Assembly (NCBI RefSeq): GCF_900104305.1
Contig: NZ_FNJC01000004.1
Location: 1-64,000, forward strand
DNA from: Filomicrobium insigne
Lineage (GTDB): Bacteria; Pseudomonadota; Alphaproteobacteria; Rhizobiales; Hyphomicrobiaceae
Direction: 5' to 3'
DNA length: 64,000 bases
The notes under the pieces were generated by a model. It did not search any database. It was not told where the DNA came from and worked only from the letters and a program-made list of their open reading frames with translations. The translations under genes were made by a program, and so were the position numbers. This document shows, one piece after another, positions 1 to 9,256 of this stretch (position 1 is the stretch's first letter; each line of letters opens with the position of its first letter).

Positions 1-2
1 AC

Positions 3-1001
3 ATCCCGGCTTTCTCGCTGACACTTTACGTGATCGCATTTGCTACTCTGCTGGCCAGACGCCGCTCGACTCTCGATATCTGGATGTGCGTCGTTCTCTT
101 CTCGCTCTGCGTGGAGCTCCTTCTGATCTCCTATTTGGGCGGAGCGGTCAGGTTGAGCGTCGGATGGTGGTCGGGCAGATTCTTCGGTCTCGCCGCGGTG
201 GGGACCGTGCTGTTCGTCCTTCTGGCGGAAACGACCGGCAATTACATGCGGCTGGCGCGTGCTGCGGCGAATGAGCGGCGCGCCCGGCTCAATAGGTTGA
301 CATCCATGGAGATCCTATCAGCGTCGTTTTCCCATGAGATCAACCAGCCGTTGTCCAGCATTGTGAACAATGCCAATGCGGGTTTGCGGTGGTTGTCACG
401 GGAGGATCCGCGGATGGACAAGGTGCAAGCGGCGCTCCAGATGATCGCCGACGATGGGCATCGCGCCGGCAAGGTCGTGTCCGGGATCAGGCAAATGTTT
501 CTCAAGAGCGGGCGAGAGCGGGTGCTCGTGGATTTGAGACAGGTTATAGATGATGTCATCATCCGGGGCTGGCAGGAGCGCCTCCTCGTCGATGTGCAGG
601 TCGAACGACATTTCCCGCCGGACGCCAGGTTTGTGGAGTGTAACGCCGTTCAAATGGGTCAAGCCGTTTCCAACATTCTCGACAATGCCGTCGATGCAAT
701 GAAAGATGGCGGTGCACGAGTACAGAGGATCACTGTTCGGATTGACGATTCCGAGCCTGGAGAAATAGAAGTTTCATTCGCCGACACCGGGCCCGGAATA
801 GAACCGGACATCGCCGATCGAGTCTTTCTGCCGTTTGTGTCCGGTAAACGTGAAGGGATGGGTATGGGGCTGATGCTCTGCCAATCCGTGATTGAGGCCC
901 ACGGGGGACGCATTTGGATCGCATCGAACGGGCCGACTGGCCTGGATCTGCGCTTCACGCTTCCCGTCGGTACTTTCCGTGTGGGGGACGCAATCTCATG
1001 A
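3..1001 (+). CDS. Sensor histidine kinase, 5' end outside the window
   Basis: Membrane sensor kinase that would autophosphorylate on His and pass phosphate to the regulator that follows. The frame is open to the left edge, so the GTG at 30 is probably internal and the true start lies upstream. Numbering from that GTG, residues 1-70 hold about two hydrophobic segments, a linker follows, and the H-box has FSHEINQPL with His102. Further on come the N-box NILDNAVDAM, DTGPGI and GMGMGL of a HATPase_c domain. The TGA overlaps the ATG of the response regulator (ATGA at 998-1001), so the two are translationally coupled. The input domain resembles MASE-type membrane sensors, but its signal cannot be read. 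The kinase class is sure. Confidence 0.9.
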   Translation: MPAFSLTLYVIAFATLLARRRSTLDIWMCVVLFSLCVELLLISYLGGAVRLSVGWWSGRFFGLAAVGTVLFVLLAETTGNYMRLARAAANERRARLNRLTSMEILSASFSHEINQPLSSIVNNANAGLRWLSREDPRMDKVQAALQMIADDGHRAGKVVSGIRQMFLKSGRERVLVDLRQVIDDVIIRGWQERLLVDVQVERHFPPDARFVECNAVQMGQAVSNILDNAVDAMKDGGARVQRITVRIDDSEPGEIEVSFADTGPGIEPDIADRVFLPFVSGKREGMGMGLMLCQSVIEAHGGRIWIASNGPTGLDLRFTLPVGTFRVGDAIS

Positions 1002-1621
1002 GCCGCGATCCGATCGTCTATGTGCTGGACGACGATGGTGCTGTCCGCACGTCGTTAGAGAGCCTGCTCGAGTCGGCTGGCTACACGGTGCAGACGTTTT
1101 CCTCCGCAGACGATTATCTGGCGCGAGACCGGGTCGATGCGCCGAGCTGTCTCATCCTCGATGTTCGTCTCAAAGGAAAGAGCGGGCTTGAAATTCACCG
1201 GGAGCTCGTACGTGACGGAGATATGCAGCCGATAATCTTTATCACCGGGCATGGCGATATTCCGATGTCCGTCGCTGCCATGAAGGCTGGTGCCGTCGAG
1301 TTTCTCACCAAGCCGTTCCGGGACCAGGACCTTCTCGACGCAGTGTGTTCCGCCATTTCGCAGGATGAACGGCAAAAAGAAGCGGCGCGTCAGATCGAGT
1401 CGATTCTTCGGCGCTACAATACGCTCTCGCCGCGAGAGCGGGAGGTCATGGACCTTTTGGCGTCAGGCCTGTTGAGCAAACAGATCGCAGAGCGCCTCGG
1501 GCTCAGCCAGGTCACGGTCAAAATGCATCGCGCTCAGATCATGCAGAAGCTGGAAGCCGAAACTCTCGCCGATCTGATCCGGATGTCCGAACGTCTTAAG
1601 ACGATCCCCACGATCAACTGA
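998..1621 (+). CDS. FixJ-type response regulator
   Basis: DNA-binding regulator with an N-terminal receiver and a C-terminal LuxR-type HTH, 207 residues. The ATG at 998 overlaps the kinase stop. The receiver has the acidic pair D11/D12, phospho-acceptor D55 in LILDVRLKG, T83 in FITGHG and K105 in LTKPF. The HTH runs from about residue 143, with LSPREREVMDLLASGL and a recognition helix near SQVTVKMHR. This layout matches the FixJ/TodT branch rather than NarL. The partner is the kinase just upstream. Targets are unknown; the DJ-1, NAD(P)-binding and molybdenum hydroxylase genes downstream on the same strand are candidates by position only. Confidence 0.93.
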   Translation: MSRDPIVYVLDDDGAVRTSLESLLESAGYTVQTFSSADDYLARDRVDAPSCLILDVRLKGKSGLEIHRELVRDGDMQPIIFITGHGDIPMSVAAMKAGAVEFLTKPFRDQDLLDAVCSAISQDERQKEAARQIESILRRYNTLSPREREVMDLLASGLLSKQIAERLGLSQVTVKMHRAQIMQKLEAETLADLIRMSERLKTIPTIN

Positions 1622-1873
1622 TCGCTCCGGCATTTCAGCCTTCCTGTGGCCGGTGCTGCTGCGGCGACGCACCTAGCCCTCGGGCTATGTCGACCTATCT
1701 CCACGTACGATTGATGCCATCCGGTCCCCGGCGGTAGCGTTCGCTCATGTTTGTAATTGCGACTGCACAGACCGCAGCACGCGGTGCACAGGCTAAACGG
1801 CCAAGTATAGGCCGGAGGATACGATCGAAATGGCCTGCCTGCCGAGAGCGCGGCACCAGCAACGGAGATGGCG

Positions 1874-2572
1874 ATGAAAGTTCTCATAGTTCTCACCTCT
1901 CACGACAAGCTCGGCGACACGGGCAAGAAGACCGGCTTCTGGCTCGAGGAGCTCGCCGCCCCCTATTACGTCTTCAAGGATACGGGAGCGGACATCACGC
2001 TCGCCTCGCCCAAGGGCGGCCAGCCGCCGCTCGATCCGAAGAGCGACGAACCGATGTTCCAGACGGACCTGACGCGGCGCTTCAATGCCGACAAGGAGGC
2101 GAACGCCCAGCTGGCTCAGACCGTGCGTCTCGACAGCATCGATCAGAAGGATTTCGACACGGTCTTCTATCCAGGCGGTCATGGTCCGATGTGGGACCTG
2201 GCCGAAGACCCGGATTCCATCCGGCTGATCCAGGCCTTCATCGCTTCCGGCAAGACGATTGCGCTCGTCTGCCACGCGCCGGGGGTTCTGCATCGCGTCA
2301 TGAATTCCGATGGTTCTCCGTTCGTGCAGGGCCGCTACGTCACAGGTTTCACCAACAGCGAGGAGGAGGCTGTGGGTCTTACCAAAGTGGTGCCCTTTCT
2401 GGTCGAGGACGAACTCCTGAGCCTGGGCGCGGTGTTCTCCAAGGTTAAGGACTGGGGCGTGCATACGGTCGTGGACGGCCAGCTCATCACCGGACAGAAC
2501 CCGGCATCTTCGGCCGAGGCAGCGGAGACGCTGGTCGCCGCCTTGAGGCAGAAGCGGGCCAAGGCCGGTTGA
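1874..2572 (+). CDS. DJ-1/PfpI family protein, Hsp31-like glyoxalase III or deglycase type
   Basis: Class I glutamine amidotransferase-like fold, 232 residues. The nucleophile elbow is ALVCHAPG with C133 and the adjacent H134, and GFWLEELAAPY near residue 21 supplies the conserved Glu. This is the Hsp31/HchA-like subgroup that handles methylglyoxal or glycated groups, so a glyoxalase III or chaperone role is likely by family. I prefer ATG 1874 because GGAG lies six bases before it, whereas the same GGAG touches the ATG at 1868. It is followed on the same strand by an NAD(P)-binding protein and the molybdenum hydroxylase pair, suggesting an aldehyde or reactive-carbonyl theme. That link is inference. 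Confidence 0.88.
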   Translation: MKVLIVLTSHDKLGDTGKKTGFWLEELAAPYYVFKDTGADITLASPKGGQPPLDPKSDEPMFQTDLTRRFNADKEANAQLAQTVRLDSIDQKDFDTVFYPGGHGPMWDLAEDPDSIRLIQAFIASGKTIALVCHAPGVLHRVMNSDGSPFVQGRYVTGFTNSEEEAVGLTKVVPFLVEDELLSLGAVFSKVKDWGVHTVVDGQLITGQNPASSAEAAETLVAALRQKRAKAG

Positions 2573-2668
2573 ATTGTCACTCCCCCCGTCGTGAGCGGTC
2601 TCCGGCCGAGGCCGGCGGCCGCTTGCGATCGGATCGAATGACGCTGTGACCCATCTCAGGAGGCCACC

Positions 2669-3325
2669 ATGAAAGTCCTCATCATCGGTGCGGCCGGGGG
2701 CGTCGGAGTCCGCGCCGCCGCGCGATTGATCGCTCGCGGCCATCAGGCAACAGGACTGGTCCGCCGCCGCGAGCAAGTGGCATTGCTCTCAAGCCAAGGT
2801 ATCGGGACGGTCGTTGGCGATGTCGTCAAGGACAGCATAGAAACTCTCGCAGGGCACATCCGCGGCCATGATGCCCTCTTGTTCACGGCAGGCGCAGGCG
2901 GACGGGATGGCTCTGAGGCCACTATCGCGGTCGATGGCGACGGCCCGGGAAAGGTCGCGCAAGCCATGCGGCTCGCGGGTGTCTCCCGCTTCTATCTTGT
3001 CTCGGTCTTTCCGGAGGCCTGGCGCGAGCGGCGGATGGACGACGACTTCGAGCAGTACATGGTCGAGAAGAAGAAAGCCGAAACTCAGATCGTGCTCACC
3101 GAGCTCGACTGGGTCGTCCTTCGGCCATCTGCTCTCACCGACGAGCCTGGTGTCGGAAGAGTCGATCTCGGACTGGCGAAGGTGCACGAGGAAATCCGTC
3201 GCGATGACGTTGCAGGCACGCTGGTCGCGTTGATGGAGCGCTCCGAGATCCGCCGTTGCATCCTGGAGGTAACGGGAGGGGATACGCCGATCGCGGAGGC
3301 TGTCGATGACCTGCGCACGCGCTAG
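2669..3325 (+). CDS. NAD(P)-binding atypical short-chain dehydrogenase-like protein
   Basis: A 218-residue Rossmann protein of the NAD(P)H-binding/NmrA-like atypical SDR group. The N-terminus has IIGAAGGVG, the dinucleotide-binding glycine motif, followed by LIARGHQATGLVRR. The mid region has FTAGAGG and later LDWVVLRPSALTDEP, typical of this family. There is no clear YxxxK catalytic pair, so it may be a sensor or an isomerase-like reductase rather than a classical dehydrogenase. An AGGAGG Shine-Dalgarno sits before ATG 2669. It lies 96 bp after the DJ-1 gene and about 50 bp before the iron-sulfur subunit, probably in the same transcript. Confidence 0.85.
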   Translation: MKVLIIGAAGGVGVRAAARLIARGHQATGLVRRREQVALLSSQGIGTVVGDVVKDSIETLAGHIRGHDALLFTAGAGGRDGSEATIAVDGDGPGKVAQAMRLAGVSRFYLVSVFPEAWRERRMDDDFEQYMVEKKKAETQIVLTELDWVVLRPSALTDEPGVGRVDLGLAKVHEEIRRDDVAGTLVALMERSEIRRCILEVTGGDTPIAEAVDDLRTR

Positions 3326-3375
3326 CCCTTCCATTGCTCGGATAACCGCTTGTTGTGCAACCATGCGAGGCAGCC

Positions 3376-3849
3376 ATGATCAACTTCAAACTGAATGGCA
3401 AGGATACGTCGGTCGATGTGGCCGATGATATGCCCGTACTATGGGTTATTAGGGATGTGCTGGGGATGACCGGCACGAAGTTTGGTTGCGGGGTGGGGCT
3501 GTGCGGCGCCTGCACCATCCATGTGGATGGCGAGCCGCTCCGCTCGTGCATCGCGCAGGCCGCCGACATTGCGGGCGCCAACATCACGACCATCGAGGCA
3601 ATCGGTGAGACGCCATCGGGCCAGGCAGTCCAGGAAGCCTGGCTCCACCTGGAGGTCGTCCAATGCGGTTACTGTCAGTCTGGGCAGATCATGTCCGCTG
3701 CCGCCCTTATCGCTGCAGTCCCCGAACCGTCCGACACGGACATCGATGAGGGCATGTCAGGCAACATCTGCCGTTGCGGCACGTACGTGCGTGTTCGCGA
3801 AGCCATCAAAGAGGCAGCGAAGTCCGCCGCTGCCAAGCGTGCGGAGTGA
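3376..3849 (+). CDS. iorA: Molybdenum hydroxylase 2Fe-2S subunit, isoquinoline 1-oxidoreductase alpha-like
   Basis: Small iron-sulfur subunit of a xanthine-oxidase-family hydroxylase, 157 residues. The N-terminal plant-type 2Fe-2S cluster is bound by C38, C43, C46 and C58 (GCGVGLCGAC). The C-terminal domain carries the second cluster at C97 and C100 (QCGYC) and C132 and C134 (ICRCG). It moves electrons from the molybdopterin subunit encoded directly after it. I chose ATG 3376, preceded by GAGG, over the upstream GTG at 3355. No FAD subunit follows, which fits the IorAB type that uses an external electron acceptor. The gene symbol is by family resemblance; the substrate is not known. Confidence 0.9.
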   Translation: MINFKLNGKDTSVDVADDMPVLWVIRDVLGMTGTKFGCGVGLCGACTIHVDGEPLRSCIAQAADIAGANITTIEAIGETPSGQAVQEAWLHLEVVQCGYCQSGQIMSAAALIAAVPEPSDTDIDEGMSGNICRCGTYVRVREAIKEAAKSAAAKRAE

Positions 3850-3852
3850 TCC

Positions 3853-6012
3853 ATGACCAAGTTGCTTGAAACCCGTCTTTCCAAGTTATCACGCCGCGCC
3901 TTCCTGAAGGCAGGAGCGGCCGCAGGGGGCGGCTTCATGATCGGCTGGGTGCCGCACGCCGCCAAAGCGGGAGGTGACGCGGTCTTCGCGCCCGACGCAT
4001 TCATCCGCCTGGACAGCACCGGTAAGGTCGCCGTCGTGATGCCCGTCATTGAGATGGGACAGGGCACGTACACATCGCTGCCGATGGTGATCGCCGAGGA
4101 GATGGATCTCGACATGGGCAACGTCACATTCGAGCACTCCCCGGCCGGAAACGCATACGGCAACCCCATGCTCGGCGGCGTTCAGATCACTGGCGGCTCC
4201 AATTCCATCAGGGGCTTCTACATGCCCTTCCGCCAAGCCGGAGCGACCGCACGACGAATGTTGATGACTGCTGCGGCACAAGAGCTCGGCGTGGAGGAAG
4301 GAACGCTAACAACGGAGCCAGGATTCGTCGTCCACGTGCGGAGCGGGCGCAAAACACCATACGGCGAACTCGCTCAGGCGGCGTCCGCGCTTTCGGTTCC
4401 GGCCGGCGTGGCGCTCAAGGACCCGTCGACGTTTCGCATCATCGGTAATTCGGTAAAGCGCCTGGATACGGCGAAGAAGGTCAACGGCGCCGCGAAGTTC
4501 GGCATCGATGTGCAGATCCCCGGCATGAAGGTCGCGGTCGTTGCCGCATCCCCGGTGTTCGGCGGAACGCTAACGTCGGTGGACGAGGCATCTGCGCTCC
4601 AAGTTGCCGGCGTGCGTCAGATAGCAAAACTTGGAAATGCGGTCGCGGTCATCGCCGACCACTATTGGGCGGCACGGCAAGGACTCGACGCTGCAGCGCC
4701 TGAGTTCGACGACGGGCCGCATGCATCGGTCTCAACGGCGGATATCGTCGCTGCTCTTGCCAAGGCGTCCGAGAAGCAGGGCGCGGTGGCAAAGAGCGAA
4801 GGCGATGCGGCAAGCGTCCTCGCGGCGTCGAGCAGGAAGGCCGAGGCAACGTACGAGCAGCCCTTCTTGGCGCATGCGACGATGGAGCCGATCAACTGCA
4901 CGGTGCACGTAAAGCCTGACAGCTGCGACATCTGGGTTGGCACGCAGGTGCAAGGTCGCGCCCAGGCCATAGCTGCCGAAGCGCTCGGCATGCAGCCCGA
5001 ACAGGTGACAATCCACAATCATCTGCTGGGTGGCGGGTTCGGGCGTCGCCTGGAAGTGGACTTCATCCAGCAAGCCGCCTTGATCGCGCGGCAGTCCCCC
5101 GATCCCGTGAAGGTCGTCTGGAGCCGCGAAGAAGACATCCAGCACGACATGTATCGCCCCTACTATTACGACAGGATCAGTGCCGCACTGGGCGAGGACG
5201 ACATGCCGGCCGCTTGGACCCACCGCATCGTTGGGTCATCCATCGTTGCGCGCTATTTTCCCGACTTTATGAAAGACGGAGTCGATCCCGACGCCGTCGA
5301 TGGTGCCGCCGAGAACGTCTACGGGATTAAGAACTTCTTCGTCGACTACGTGCGAGAGGAGCCGCCCGGCATCCCGACCGCATTCTGGCGCGGCGTCGGG
5401 CCGACGCGGAACATCTTCGTGATCGAGAGCTTTCTCGACGAACTCGCAGCGCTCGCCGGCAAGGACCCCATTGCGTATCGCCGCGCCTTGCTCGCCGGTA
5501 ATTCACGCGCGCTCGGCGTCATCGACAAGGCCGCGGAGATGTCCGATTGGGGCACGCCGCTCGGGCCGCACCGCGGTAGGGGTGTATCCTTCCAGCACGT
5601 CTTCGGAACGTTCATGGCACAGGTTGCCGAGGTTACGGTCTCAGAGCGAGGCGAGGTTCACGTCGATCGTGTCCTCGCCGCCGTCGATTGTGGTCTTCCG
5701 ATAAACCCCGATACGATCGAGGCGCAACTTCAGAGCGGCATCATTTTTGGTATCACGGCCGTTCTCCATGGCGAGATTACACTCCAGGACGGCCGCGTCG
5801 AACAGTCGAACTTCCACGACTACGAGATACTTCGCATCGACAAATCGCCGAAAATTGAAGTCGCGGTCATCCAGAGCTCGGAGGCACCTGGTGGTATCGG
5901 AGAGCCTGGCACATCGGGCATTATACCAGCCGTTGCGAACGCGGTGTTCGCAGCGACGGGCGTACGCGGGCGCAAGCTGCCCTTTAAGGCCGAGGATTTA
6001 AGATCGAGGTGA
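3853..6012 (+). CDS. iorB: Molybdenum hydroxylase large subunit, isoquinoline 1-oxidoreductase beta-like
   Basis: Molybdopterin-binding subunit, 719 residues, close to the usual length for IorB-like proteins. A Tat signal stands at residues 13-19 (SRRAFLK followed by an Ala/Gly-rich stretch), so the complex is exported folded to the periplasm, carrying IorA by hitchhiking. Moco-contact motifs include GGFGRR near residue 395 and the C-terminal GGIGEPGT, whose Glu is the catalytic base of the family. It starts 3 bp after iorA. Known relatives oxidise N-heterocycles or aldehydes. The neighbouring DJ-1 and NAD(P)-binding genes hint at carbonyl metabolism, but the substrate is open. No maturation chaperone of the XdhC type is visible nearby. 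Confidence 0.9.
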   Translation: MTKLLETRLSKLSRRAFLKAGAAAGGGFMIGWVPHAAKAGGDAVFAPDAFIRLDSTGKVAVVMPVIEMGQGTYTSLPMVIAEEMDLDMGNVTFEHSPAGNAYGNPMLGGVQITGGSNSIRGFYMPFRQAGATARRMLMTAAAQELGVEEGTLTTEPGFVVHVRSGRKTPYGELAQAASALSVPAGVALKDPSTFRIIGNSVKRLDTAKKVNGAAKFGIDVQIPGMKVAVVAASPVFGGTLTSVDEASALQVAGVRQIAKLGNAVAVIADHYWAARQGLDAAAPEFDDGPHASVSTADIVAALAKASEKQGAVAKSEGDAASVLAASSRKAEATYEQPFLAHATMEPINCTVHVKPDSCDIWVGTQVQGRAQAIAAEALGMQPEQVTIHNHLLGGGFGRRLEVDFIQQAALIARQSPDPVKVVWSREEDIQHDMYRPYYYDRISAALGEDDMPAAWTHRIVGSSIVARYFPDFMKDGVDPDAVDGAAENVYGIKNFFVDYVREEPPGIPTAFWRGVGPTRNIFVIESFLDELAALAGKDPIAYRRALLAGNSRALGVIDKAAEMSDWGTPLGPHRGRGVSFQHVFGTFMAQVAEVTVSERGEVHVDRVLAAVDCGLPINPDTIEAQLQSGIIFGITAVLHGEITLQDGRVEQSNFHDYEILRIDKSPKIEVAVIQSSEAPGGIGEPGTSGIIPAVANAVFAATGVRGRKLPFKAEDLRSR

Positions 6013-6781
6013 GTGTTGTGCGGGCCAGCGACGACTTCGGCTCAGCCGGTTGGCCCTCACCGGACTGCTTTATACTACGTTTGACGACCTTTTGAACCTG
6101 ATCGAGCAATCGTTACTAAGAAAATGCCGGCCGCCGCTCCGCGCATTCTTCAACGCGTGCGCAGAGCGGCCAGGTGCTCTATCCGGTCCGATGCTGCTGG
6201 CGCGCCGCCAGATATACATCCAACGCATTTTATTCTGCTCCGACCAGAAGCGAGATCGATTGGCGCGAAGCCTCCCATATTTCGCGTCCGCGTTGTGGCG
6301 AAGGTCGACGCTGTCATTGAAGGTCAGCACCCCGAATCTGTGGTCAACGGATGGCTTTGGAAGTCTGTCGAAAAAGCGCAATACGATCCCATGTGCGACG
6401 TTGGTGGGGTTTGGCCCCCAAAAAAAGGTTTCAGAGTGACAGCGGACGTCAGGCGCGGCAACGACGATGTCCATTGTAATCGGCCACGGGACTTCCGCTT
6501 CCTCGGCATCGCTACTACCGCGGCATAGCCGCAGCGTCCCAGTAGCTGACATCTGCTTCGCTATGATCGTCAACGCGCAACTCATCGCCGACCACGTCTG
6601 CGGGCGCCCCCAATCGTCGGAGGCGTGTCAATACCGCGCTATCGCTGCGTCCTCCGCGGCGGTTCAGACGTGAATGCGGGGGGGCGTCGCGGGTAGGCGG
6701 GCCTTGGTCTACGGACCCACGCATCGGACACTTAGTTTGACCCGTTGTCCATCTAAGTGTGCGTTTAAGTGCGCTGTCACG
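6013..6781. other. Intergenic stretch of about 770 bp with no convincing gene
   Basis: Frames on both strands are open for up to 170 codons, but none shows a family motif, a signal peptide or a good ribosome site, and they overlap each other. A 7-bp inverted repeat, CACTTAG and CTAAGTG, lies at about 6729-6759 near the end of the convergent regulator gene and may act as a weak terminator. Part of this stretch may be decayed coding sequence, but I cannot name a source. Confidence 0.5.
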
Positions 6782-7435
6782 CTAAACTGCTTGCTCTGCG
6801 AGCGGTGCCACAAGTCCCTGCCGCATGCATAAGTAAACAAGTTCAATATCTGAGCGGACACCGAGCTTGGATTTGATTTCATAATGGTAGTTGGCCACGG
6901 TTTTCGGGCTGAGATTGAACGCCGCTGCGATTTCGTCGGTCGATTTCGCCTCCAGGATCATGCGGAGGATCTCGAATGCTCTGGGCGATAGCTCATCCAC
7001 AACCGACATGCCATCGCTCAAGCTGCTCGCAGCGATGATCTCGTTGATTTCCGCACAGAGTGCCGGACGACCTGAGTAGATACTGCGGATAGCAGATACC
7101 AATACATCGGGCGGGCTGCTTTTCGTGACATAGCCGCGCGCGCCAGCACGAAAGGCCTGTTGTGCATAGGTCGCGCTCGCATGCATCGTAAAGATGAGAA
7201 TGCGAGCGTCACAGTCCAGCTGTCGGATCTGCCGAACCAGATCGATGCCACCGCGCCCGGGCATCGATACGTCGACTACGACCACATCCGGACCATGGCA
7301 CTTGAACGCCTGATAGCCCGATGCGGCATCTTCCGCTTCAGCGACGACACTGATGCCTTGATGCTTCTCGATCAGCCGGCGATAGCCCTCCCGGACCACG
7401 GCATGATCGTCAACCAGCAACACTCGGATCGTCAT
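6782..7435 (-). CDS. NarL-type response regulator
   Basis: A 217-residue regulator with a receiver and a LuxR-type HTH. The receiver has LLVDDHAVVREG at the start, phospho-acceptor D55 in VVVDVSMPG and a conserved Lys in GYVTKSS. The HTH carries LSPRAFEILRMILEAKSTDEIA and LSPKTVANYHYEI, matching the NarL/FixJ class. ATG 7435 (MTIRVLLVDD) is preceded by GGGAG ten bases away; a longer frame extends upstream into the kinase gene but is unlikely. It follows the kinase by 4 bp, forming one operon. This class commonly controls oxidation or respiration genes; MoxX-type regulators of methanol oxidation are related, but identity here is not shown. Confidence 0.93.
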   Translation of the reverse strand: MTIRVLLVDDHAVVREGYRRLIEKHQGISVVAEAEDAASGYQAFKCHGPDVVVVDVSMPGRGGIDLVRQIRQLDCDARILIFTMHASATYAQQAFRAGARGYVTKSSPPDVLVSAIRSIYSGRPALCAEINEIIAASSLSDGMSVVDELSPRAFEILRMILEAKSTDEIAAAFNLSPKTVANYHYEIKSKLGVRSDIELVYLCMRQGLVAPLAEQAV

Positions 7436-7439
7436 GAGT

Positions 7440-8807
7440 TCACGCTCCCTGCTGCAACGTAGAGAACTCAACTTGAAGCCCGAAGCCACCGCTCGGGAGT
7501 GGCCCTGCCGTGAATTTCCCGCTCAGCGCAAAGACGCGCTCGCGCATGCCTATCAGGCCCGACCCCGCAAGTGATGTCCTCTCATCGTGCATGGGCCCCG
7601 TTCCGTCGTCGATCACCGAAAGCCTGACGCCCTCCTGACCATTCCCGCCGACACGACTCAACAGCACTTTGACCATTCGCGCATTTGCGTGCTTGGACGC
7701 GTTTGTGAGGGCCTCTTGAATAATCCGGTAGACGTGAGCGCTGGTCTCGGCCCTGAGGTTTTCGACGTCTCCGTCCGTCTCGATCGAATACTTCGTGCGG
7801 CCCAGTGCGCTTCTATTGTGCTGTTCGACAAGCGCTCTCAAACTTTGAATCAACCCGAGATCGTCGATCTCCTGTGGTCGAAGATAAGTGAGCGTGAGGC
7901 GCACGGACTTCATCAAGCCGGAAGCCATCTCCTCGAGTTTCTTGGCTTCCTCGACAAGCACAGGCGCATCATTTTGGGCGCTCGTTCGAATGCTCGCCGC
8001 CAGCGCGTTGAATGCAGCAAGCTTCTGGGCGATTTCATCGTGCAGCTCACGAGCTATGTGACGCCGCTCTTGCTCCTGCGCGTCGACGAGCCGCCGCGCG
8101 AGTTCGGCGCGATCGGAGGTCGCCTTGCTGAGCTCTTCTGAAAGAGTGTTGAAGACCTCGCTGATGCGATCGAGTTCTGCCAAGCGGAACGACGGTAGAC
8201 GGCACGTAAGATCGCCGCGCCCCAAGCGGTTCAAACCCGCAAGGATCTCCTTCGCCGGGCGCAGGGCGCGGCCGACGACAAGATACGTGACGAGGCAAAG
8301 AACTGCTATGAGAGCGGCCGAAAGGCTCAGAAGGGGTGCGATGGTCGACCAGGCATTGGCAGCCATTGCCACCGGATCGTAAGCTACGACGATAGTTCCC
8401 CGGTGGGTGCCGCGATAAGTGACCGACCGCGAACCCGTCAGCTGATCGCTTGTCAGGAACTTGTAGAAATTATTGAACCACTTCGGAGCACGGATCGAGG
8501 TGGAGTCGAAGCCCGCGCAGCTTGAGCGCTGAACCGATCCATCCGGCCCTTGGAATTCGACACACTGGCCTGGCCTGAGCGCATAACTCGTTACGACATT
8601 CCAATCAGGGAAACGCTTGGGAATGTCCGTGGATCTGTCGATGCGGGAAAGCTGCAAATCAAGCTGCCGGCTGGTCAACTCCACCAGATGCTGATTCTGC
8701 CGTCCTGCCTCTCGCGCCGTCGTGTAGAGCGCAAGCGCCGACCCCGCGCAAAAACAGGCGAGTGCGACCATCGTGATTTGCCTGACCAGCAGCCACTTCA
8801 AATCCAT
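7440..8807 (-). CDS. HisKA_3-type sensor histidine kinase
   Basis: Membrane kinase of 455 residues partnered with the NarL-type regulator downstream. Transmembrane helix 1 is near residues 8-27 and helix 2 near residues 155-180, enclosing a periplasmic sensing domain of about 125 residues with two Cys (PGQCVEF and RSSCAGF) that could form a disulfide. A HAMP linker follows, then the phospho-acceptor region RRHIARELHDEIAQKL typical of NarX/DegS kinases, and a HATPase_c domain ending with LIGMRERVFALSG. ATG 8807 has GGGGA upstream. The signal is unknown. MoxY-like kinases share this layout. Confidence 0.92.
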   Translation of the reverse strand: MDLKWLLVRQITMVALACFCAGSALALYTTAREAGRQNQHLVELTSRQLDLQLSRIDRSTDIPKRFPDWNVVTSYALRPGQCVEFQGPDGSVQRSSCAGFDSTSIRAPKWFNNFYKFLTSDQLTGSRSVTYRGTHRGTIVVAYDPVAMAANAWSTIAPLLSLSAALIAVLCLVTYLVVGRALRPAKEILAGLNRLGRGDLTCRLPSFRLAELDRISEVFNTLSEELSKATSDRAELARRLVDAQEQERRHIARELHDEIAQKLAAFNALAASIRTSAQNDAPVLVEEAKKLEEMASGLMKSVRLTLTYLRPQEIDDLGLIQSLRALVEQHNRSALGRTKYSIETDGDVENLRAETSAHVYRIIQEALTNASKHANARMVKVLLSRVGGNGQEGVRLSVIDDGTGPMHDERTSLAGSGLIGMRERVFALSGKFTAGPLPSGGFGLQVEFSTLQQGA

Positions 8808-8975
8808 GACGTTCCCCGACCGATGCCTCCTTCGCAAGCTAGAGGACGCCGTCGGGGCTGTGAAGGTCAGCAGGTTTTCCTCGGGAAATTTGCCCAGGAG
8901 CCTTCAGGCAAATCACTCTTATTTACCGGCACCCCGCCGCCTACGCTCCGCCATGGACCGACGCCGGGGGTGCGA

Positions 8976-9236
8976 ATGGAAGGCATTTCAGGGGATCAAT
9001 CAGGTGAGGGGCGCAGAAGCCGCCTGCGTTGGCACGACGTTCTTCTTGCCGTTTCCCTGCTGATCGCAGTGGCTGGAATCACGTCAGTTCTCGCCGATCA
9101 TCGACAAGAGCTGACGGAAGGTCCTGAGCCGAAACAAGCAGAAAACTTCGGCTGGACAGGCGCATCCAACGCCCTGTCGGAAGGCTTGGAAGCGCTCTGC
9201 TCGGCTCAATCCGTGCAGAGCATTACCCCGAATTGA
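8976..9236 (+). CDS. Possible small single-pass membrane protein
   Basis: An 86-codon frame starting at ATG 8976 with GGGGG a few bases upstream. It has basic residues, then one clear hydrophobic segment (VLLAVSLLIAVAGITSVLA), then a polar tail ending 20 bp before the cupin gene. It lies between the divergent kinase promoter and the cupin, so it could be the first gene of the cupin transcript. No family is recognised. The same frame stays open back across the kinase gene on the other strand, which lowers confidence that it is coding. Confidence 0.35.
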   Translation: MEGISGDQSGEGRRSRLRWHDVLLAVSLLIAVAGITSVLADHRQELTEGPEPKQAENFGWTGASNALSEGLEALCSAQSVQSITPN

Positions 9237-9256
9237 AAAAACAAGGAGCCAACATA

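Noticed and set aside
6070-6585. A 171-codon minus-strand frame in the gap after iorB
   Set aside because: No ribosome site, no motif, and plus-strand frames of similar length overlap it; composition does not look coding.
8550-8975. Plus-strand frame running through the kinase gene into the small membrane protein
   Set aside because: It is the complement of a clearly coding kinase, so only the part after 8976 was kept as a weak candidate.
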